Shown here: positions 59,731 to 64,000 of the stretch, piece after piece | Numbering within the stretch: position 1 is the first letter of the stretch | Layout: the number at the start of each line of letters is the position of its first letter | NCBI GenBank assembly: GCA_040756745.1 | Contig: JBFLYO010000001.1 | Coordinates: 124,001 to 188,000, forward strand | Direction: 5' to 3' | Source: JBFLYO01 sp040756745 | GTDB lineage: Bacteria; Bacteroidota; Ignavibacteria; UBA10030; UBA6906 | Length of the DNA: 64,000 nucleotides | Program-made: the position numbers and the translations under genes | The notes under the pieces: model-generated | Databases searched by the model: none | The model's input: only the letters and a program-made list of their open reading frames with translations | What the model was told of the DNA's origin: nothing

Positions 59731-60648
59731 ATGTCTACTCTCACTCGCTTTTCCAGTGCGCTGTCCCTTGTCGTTCTGACAGTGACCGGCCTGGAAGGCG
59801 CTGAAGTGCCGTTCCTATCCGGCAGGGTCAACGACTACGCAGGCATCCTTTCGGCTGAATCCACCGCGCATCTCAACGAATTGCTCAAGGCACATGAGGA
59901 TTCGACCTCCAACCAGGTCGTTATCCTGACTATTCCCAGCCTGGAAGGCGAGGATCTGGAATCGTTTTCCATCCGCGTCGTTGACCAGTGGAAGCTGGGC
60001 CAGAAGGGGAAGGACAACGGGGTGCTGTTGCTTGTCTCGCGCGATGACAGGAAGGTCCGCATCGAAGTGGGGAGGGGGCTCGAGGGAGATCTCCCCGATA
60101 TTACCTGTGGCCTGATTATCCGCCGGGAGATCATCCCACGTTTCAAGGAGGGCGATTACGACGCCGGAGTGGCCGGCGGAGTCACGGCCATCCTGGCGGC
60201 AATCCGCGGTTCGTATTCTGCCTCGGAGGAAGAATCAGGAGGAGAAGGGGACATCGTGTTCAGCCTCCTTGCAGGGGGGATCTTCATCGTCGTGGTAGGC
60301 CTCTTTACCATGATCGGGCTCCTGACCAGAGGAGGTGCCTCCTGGTTTCTGTATGTGTTTCTTCTTCCATTCTGGATTGCATTCCCTTCGGCGATCCTTG
60401 GGGTCGTCCCCGGGGTAACAGCGTTCGGGCTGTACGCCGTCGGTTTCCCGCTGATGAAGCTCTGGCTTGCACGAAGCAACCGCGGCAAGGAATTTGTACA
60501 CATGCTCGCATCGAAGAAGATCTTCTCAACCGCTGGATCCGGCGGCGGATGGAGCTCGGGAAGCAGCGGATGGTCCAGTTCATCGGGAGGGAGCTTTTCC
60601 GGGGGAGGAGGAGGGTTCTCGGGAGGAGGAGCATCCGGAAGTTGGTGA
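59731..60648 (+). CDS. Exported TPM-domain protein with Gly/Ser-rich tail (YgcG type)
   Basis: 305 residues. Signal peptide (SALSLVVLTVTGLEGAE), TPM domain (about 30-165) with GRVNDYAGILS, QVVILTIPSLEG, KDNGVLLLVSRDDRKVRIEVG (shown as NGVLLLVSRDDRK) and GLEGDLPD. Two membrane helices near 175-235 and a tail of Gly/Ser repeats (about 270-305) ending GGGASGSW complete it. The order TPM, TM, Gly-rich tail is standard for this family. Role unknown, possibly membrane quality control. Confidence 0.88.
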   Translation: MSTLTRFSSALSLVVLTVTGLEGAEVPFLSGRVNDYAGILSAESTAHLNELLKAHEDSTSNQVVILTIPSLEGEDLESFSIRVVDQWKLGQKGKDNGVLLLVSRDDRKVRIEVGRGLEGDLPDITCGLIIRREIIPRFKEGDYDAGVAGGVTAILAAIRGSYSASEEESGGEGDIVFSLLAGGIFIVVVGLFTMIGLLTRGGASWFLYVFLLPFWIAFPSAILGVVPGVTAFGLYAVGFPLMKLWLARSNRGKEFVHMLASKKIFSTAGSGGGWSSGSSGWSSSSGGSFSGGGGGFSGGGASGSW

Positions 60649-60716
60649 GCCAGCAATGACACGATCACGCGCCCCCCAGACACTTCCGGCGGACGGGACG
60701 CCTGCAGATTCCCCCG

Positions 60717-60851
60717 ATGCCACGCAGCAAGCACTGCGTCTCCTCCTGTGAGTACTGCATTCCCCATGAGAACAATCTCCGGATCTACGTGTGCAGGAAC
60801 CTGAAGGTCCCTCTCGCAGAGATGTGGTTGCGACTCCGAGCACACGAATGA
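60717..60851 (+). CDS. Small Cys-rich protein, 44 residues
   Basis: A 44-codon frame in the otherwise empty 216-base gap between a TPM gene and the YhcH gene. It has four Cys (C7, C11, C14, C26) in a C-x3-C-x2-C-x11-C pattern (CVSSCEYC), then NNLRIYVC and a C-terminal PLAEMWLRLRAHE. About three quarters of its third codon positions are G or C, as in neighbouring genes. It looks like a small zinc or Fe-S binding protein. I recognise no family. No SD is visible before the ATG and coding status is unproven. Confidence 0.5.
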   Translation: MPRSKHCVSSCEYCIPHENNLRIYVCRNLKVPLAEMWLRLRAHE

Positions 60852-60864
60852 TGATCCGACGACC

Positions 60865-61326
60865 ATGATCTGTGATCAGCTTGGACAGGCCCGAAAGTAC
60901 GAGCCCATCCATCCCCGCTTTGCGGAGGCCTTTCGGGCGCTTGTGCGATCTGACCTCCGCTCGCTCCCTGAGGGAAGGCATGAGGTCGACGGAGAATCCC
61001 TGTACCTTCTCATTGCGCGCAATGACGGGTTGCCGAAAACACTCGCGGTGCTGGAGTCGCACCGCAGGTACATCGATATCCAGTTCGTGATCGAGGGGAC
61101 GGATACCATGGGATGGAAGCCCGCTCGCGAATGTCGGGTGGTCTCGAAAGAATACGATGCCGACCGGGATGTCATGTTCTATGGAGATGTCCCTGCCACG
61201 TGGCTTGAGGTACGCTCGGGGATGTTCGCCATCTTCTTCCCCGATGATGCCCATGCGCCGCTGGTTTCCGAGGGGCGCATCCACAAAGCCATCGTGAAGG
61301 TTGCCGTCGGACATCCAGCGTCATGA
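60865..61326 (+). CDS. YhcH/YjgK/YiaL family protein
   Basis: 153 residues, cupin-like beta barrel. Diagnostic blocks: ESHRRYIDIQFVIEGTDTMG (family core with conserved His, Asp and Glu), YDADRDVMFY and FAIFFPDDAHAP. Relatives are linked to sialic acid or other sugar metabolism and the EbgC beta-galactosidase subunit, with several acting as sugar isomerases or anomerases. There are no sugar genes beside it to fix the role. It starts 13 bases after the small Cys-rich frame. Confidence 0.9.
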   Translation: MICDQLGQARKYEPIHPRFAEAFRALVRSDLRSLPEGRHEVDGESLYLLIARNDGLPKTLAVLESHRRYIDIQFVIEGTDTMGWKPARECRVVSKEYDADRDVMFYGDVPATWLEVRSGMFAIFFPDDAHAPLVSEGRIHKAIVKVAVGHPAS

Positions 61327-61351
61327 ATCGCTTCGCGTGGCGCCTGTTTTC

Positions 61352-61380
61352 TTGATTCTCAGAACCGTTCTGGGTATTAT
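61352..61380 (+). promoter_or_regulatory. Candidate promoter for lysS
   Basis: TTGATT, 17 bases, TATTAT; identical hexamers and spacing to the promoter at 42112. Predicted +1 near 61387 gives a leader of about 29 bases. Confidence 0.65.
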
Positions 61381-61415
61381 AAATGCTGACACCTTTCGTG
61401 ATTGTGGAGAACTGA

Positions 61416-62927
61416 TTGGAACGGGAATCCGACGCGGCAGAGCTCAATGAACTGATGGTCCGACGGCGCGAGGAGTTGAATCGCCTTCGCACCCTCGGTA
61501 TTGATCCCTATCCCTACGAATTCGAACGTTCGGCCCTCTCTGCGGAAATCAAAGCGCAATTTGCCGATGACGCGCCGCTGCGGGACGTCGCCGTCGCAGG
61601 GCGCATCATGTCCCTGCGGAGGATGGGGAAGGCTTCCTTCTTCCATTGCGAAGATTCGGCGGGAAGGATCCAGGTGTACCTGAAGCGGGACGACCTCGGA
61701 CCGGTGTACGATGCGTTCCGGCTGATGGATATCGGCGACATTGTGGGGGTTCAGGGGTTTGTCTTCAGGACAAAGATGGGGGAGATCTCCGTCCATGCCC
61801 GGACACTGACGCTGCTTTCCAAGTCGCTCCGCCCCCTCCCGGTGACGAAGGAAAAGGTCGACGAAGCGGGGAACAGGACGCTGTACGATCCCTTTACCGA
61901 TAAGGAACTCCGTTACCGACAGCGCTATGTCGACCTGATCGTGAACCCGCACGTGCGTGAGGTATTCCGGCGCCGCGCGACGATCGTCTCCACCATCCGT
62001 CGCATCCTCGACAGCAAAGGTTTTCTTGAAGTGGAGACGCCGGTACTCCAGCCGCAGTACGGCGGCGCCTTTGCGAAACCCTTCATCACTCATCACAACG
62101 CGCTGGACTGTGACCTCTACCTCCGCATCGCCGACGAACTCTATCTGAAGCGGCTCATCATTGGGGGCTTCGACGGCGTGTACGAGATCGCCAAGGACTT
62201 CCGGAATGAGGGGATGGACCGGTCGCACAACCCCGAGTTCACGATGGTGGAGTTGTACGTGGCGTATCGGGATTACACCTGGATGATGGGACTGGTCGAA
62301 GAACTCGTCAGCCAGGTGGCGCTGGCATTGAACGGTACCACGCGGGTAAGGATCGGCGACAGGGAAGTGGATGTCGCCTCTCCCTGGAAGCGGCTGACGA
62401 TGGACGACGCCATCCGACAGCATACCGGCAGGTCGCTCCGCGGCCTCGACGAGCGGGAGCTGCGAAAGGTTGCCAAGGAGCTTCAGGTAGAAGTTGCGCC
62501 ATCGGACGGCCCGGGAGCGATCATTGACGAAATCTTCAGCGAAAAGGTGGAACGCCACCTGATCCTGCCGACGTTTATCATGGACTATCCGCTGGAAATG
62601 TCTCCCCTCGCGAAGCGTCACCGCTCCGAGGATGGGCTTGTCGAACGGTTCGAGGCCATCTGCAATGGCCAGGAGATCTGCAACGCGTTCACCGAACTCA
62701 ACGACCCGCTGGATCAGAGGGCGCGGTTCGAAGACCAGATGCGGGCGAAGGCGAAAGGGGTGGAGGAGGTCCAGCCGCTCGACGAAGATTTCCTCCGGGC
62801 TCTCGAATATGGCATGCCCCCGACGGCTGGTCTCGGGTTGGGGATTGACCGCCTCGCCATGATCCTGACAGGCCAGGAGTCAATCCGCGACGTGATCCTC
62901 TTCCCCCACATGAGGCCGGAACGCTGA
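61416..62927 (+). CDS. lysS: Lysyl-tRNA synthetase, class II
   Basis: 503 residues from a TTG start. N-terminal anticodon-binding OB fold (about 50-160; VAGRIMSLRRMGKASFFHCEDS, shown as GRIMSLRRMGKASFF). The catalytic core carries motif 1 (RFRxR-like VFRRRATIVSTIRRI), motif 2 (IAKDFRNEGMDRSHNPEFTM) and motif 3 (GLGLGIDRLAMILTG). It charges tRNA-Lys. The TGGAGA stretch nine bases upstream is a fair SD. It precedes the TonB receptor gene by 38 bases. Confidence 0.96.
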   Translation: MERESDAAELNELMVRRREELNRLRTLGIDPYPYEFERSALSAEIKAQFADDAPLRDVAVAGRIMSLRRMGKASFFHCEDSAGRIQVYLKRDDLGPVYDAFRLMDIGDIVGVQGFVFRTKMGEISVHARTLTLLSKSLRPLPVTKEKVDEAGNRTLYDPFTDKELRYRQRYVDLIVNPHVREVFRRRATIVSTIRRILDSKGFLEVETPVLQPQYGGAFAKPFITHHNALDCDLYLRIADELYLKRLIIGGFDGVYEIAKDFRNEGMDRSHNPEFTMVELYVAYRDYTWMMGLVEELVSQVALALNGTTRVRIGDREVDVASPWKRLTMDDAIRQHTGRSLRGLDERELRKVAKELQVEVAPSDGPGAIIDEIFSEKVERHLILPTFIMDYPLEMSPLAKRHRSEDGLVERFEAICNGQEICNAFTELNDPLDQRARFEDQMRAKAKGVEEVQPLDEDFLRALEYGMPPTAGLGLGIDRLAMILTGQESIRDVILFPHMRPER

Positions 62928-62965
62928 ACGGCAACAATGCTTCGCCCGATGAGGGCAGACGAACC

Positions 62966-64000
62966 GTGAAACGACACCACGCAACGCTTTCTACCCTCCT
63001 CTGCGCCATGCTCCAGTTCCCGTGGGGCTCGGCCGATGCAGGAACCAACGGCATCCTCGAAGGGACCGTCCGCGACAAGCGGACGAGTGAGCCGCTCGCG
63101 GGCGTCACGGTTATGCTCGTGGGGCTGAACCATGGAACCTCCACCGACGTCGAAGGGAGATTTGAGCTCCAGAATATCCGCGCCGGGAAGTACGACGTGA
63201 GGTTCTCGCACATCGGTTACCGTCCGTTCCTGCTCAGGGGCGTCGCCGTCAACCCCGACCTGCGTACCCGCCTCACCGTGACCCTCGAACCTGCCGACCT
63301 CACGCTGGATGAGATCACTGTGACGCAGGAAAAGCCTCTCATCCAGACCGACGTGACCGGAACGACGTTCATCGTCAGCGGAGAGGAGGTCCGTGCCCTT
63401 CCCATCGACAACGTCTTCGACATCGTCGGTTATAAGGCGGGGACGACAAGAGAGGGGAACATCCGCGGGGGAAAGACGACCGAGGTCGTCTATCTCGTGG
63501 ACGGGCTTCCGATCCAGGACATGATTGCAGGTGGGCCGGCGGCGGCACTTCCCCGGAGTTCGGTCTTCGGCATGAGCATATATACCGGCGGGTTCGAGCC
63601 CGAGTACGGGAACGCCCTCTCCGGCGTCGTCAACATCGTCACGCGCACAGGGGGCAACGACCACCGATTCATGGTGCGCGCCGACAAGGACAACCTCTTC
63701 GGCGGGACGCAGGTAAGCCGGGCGACGCAGTTTGAAGCGTCGGCCAGCGGGCCGATCGTCGGCGATCGGCTGTTTTACGTCGGGGTTGTCAGCGGGTCCG
63801 TGACCGATACCCGGTGGTGGCAGGACTTCCGGGAGTTCTTCGGCAGTCCCATCGAGCGCTCCCTCAACGGCATTGCCAAGATCGACATGGCGGTGACGCC
63901 CACGTTCCGCCTCGGGACGCAGTTCATCTTCTCGCGCCGCCGGTGGCGCGACTATGACTTTGCATGGAGGTACAACCTGGCCGGCCTGCCGCCGGAGGAC
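62966..64000 (+). CDS. TonB-dependent outer-membrane receptor, N-terminal part
   Basis: The frame continues past the right edge; 345 codons are seen. GTG start, then a signal peptide ending about GSADA. A CarboxypepD_reg-like domain (about 28-115; GTVRDKRTSEPLAGVTVMLV, TDVEGRFELQNI) is followed by a plug domain (about 120-235; LVDGLPIQDM, GFEPEYGNALSGVVNIVTR) and the first barrel strands. This is the layout of FCB-type TonB receptors that import large substrates. Ligand unknown; no SusD-like gene is in view. No SD is visible. Confidence 0.9.
   Translation, partial: MKRHHATLSTLLCAMLQFPWGSADAGTNGILEGTVRDKRTSEPLAGVTVMLVGLNHGTSTDVEGRFELQNIRAGKYDVRFSHIGYRPFLLRGVAVNPDLRTRLTVTLEPADLTLDEITVTQEKPLIQTDVTGTTFIVSGEEVRALPIDNVFDIVGYKAGTTREGNIRGGKTTEVVYLVDGLPIQDMIAGGPAAALPRSSVFGMSIYTGGFEPEYGNALSGVVNIVTRTGGNDHRFMVRADKDNLFGGTQVSRATQFEASASGPIVGDRLFYVGVVSGSVTDTRWWQDFREFFGSPIERSLNGIAKIDMAVTPTFRLGTQFIFSRRRWRDYDFAWRYNLAGLPPED

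Noticed and set aside
61377..62621. 414-codon minus-strand frame opposite lysS
   Set aside because: lysS is complete with all class II motifs; the frame is a composition shadow.
1..64000. tRNA, rRNA, insertion sequences, phage genes, toxin-antitoxin or defence genes
   Set aside because: Reading both strands I found no transposase, integrase, cloverleaf-like segment or defence-type domain. Short RNA genes could still be missed by eye.

Overview
The window is a 64-kb stretch of G+C-rich (roughly 60 percent by eye) bacterial chromosome, densely packed with housekeeping genes. Many are joined by 4-base ATGA/GTGA overlaps. I see no rRNA, tRNA, insertion sequence, phage or CRISPR array. A TonB-dependent receptor, several lipoproteins, a LysM protein and a ComEC point to a diderm. 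The promoters I can read are of ordinary sigma-70 type, nearly all with exactly 17-base spacers. The combination of a futalosine-type menaquinone pathway, a CarboxypepD_reg/TonB receptor and this gene order suggests the FCB area (Ignavibacteria, Calditrichota and relatives). That placement is an inference, not a proof.

Layout. 1-3.3 kb (minus strand): gcvP (cut by the window edge), a PA0069-type radical SAM gene and pheA. 3.4-6.8 kb: ornithine carbamoyltransferase, carbamate kinase and a cyclic-2,3-diphosphoglycerate-synthetase-like P-loop protein. 6.9-8.6 kb: a secreted GH43 glycosidase. 8.7-18.7 kb: guaA, then an almost complete aminofutalosine menaquinone set: prenyltransferase, UbiX-like, UbiD-like, an MqnE-MqnA fusion and MqnC on plus; MqnD and UbiE/MenG on minus. 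18.7-24.9 kb: a divergent aromatic operon, aroB - aroDE fusion - aroA - aroC/chorismate-mutase fusion - tyrA. 25-29.5 kb: an ABC exporter pair and a TPR/periplasmic-binding protein. 29.4-33.3 kb: radC, two small envelope coiled-coil proteins, phoH, mazG. 33.4-46 kb: amidohydrolase, MFS, prmC, dtd, comEC, acyl-CoA mutase, TrmH-type methyltransferase, P1 peptidase, Nudix. 46-54.5 kb: PfkB kinase, mtnA, recO, htrA, HNH protein, trpS, scpA, scpB, rluB. 54.5-64 kb: a trypsin-like lipoprotein, GNATs, a PduS/PduT-like pair, two TPM proteins, YhcH family, lysS and the start of a TonB receptor.

The most striking element lies in the leader of the aromatic operon (18713-18906). A consensus promoter is followed by a 24-codon open frame containing Tyr-Trp-Phe-Tyr and Tyr-Tyr. 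Three mutually exclusive pairings follow: 1:2, 2:3 and a 9-bp 3:4 hairpin with six Ts. This has the complete architecture of a ribosome-stalling attenuator that could read all three aromatic amino acids at once, controlling the common chorismate pathway. The menaquinone genes that use chorismate diverge from the same 60-base region, so chorismate supply and its use for quinone meet at one control point.

Other notable items are the MqnE-MqnA and AroC-AroQ fusions, an isolated PduS/PduT pair whose shell protein lacks the expected pore cysteine, three intergenic hexanucleotide-repeat patches, a 44-codon Cys-rich small gene, and a recurring promoter layout in which the start codon sits 7-13 bases behind the -10 box.
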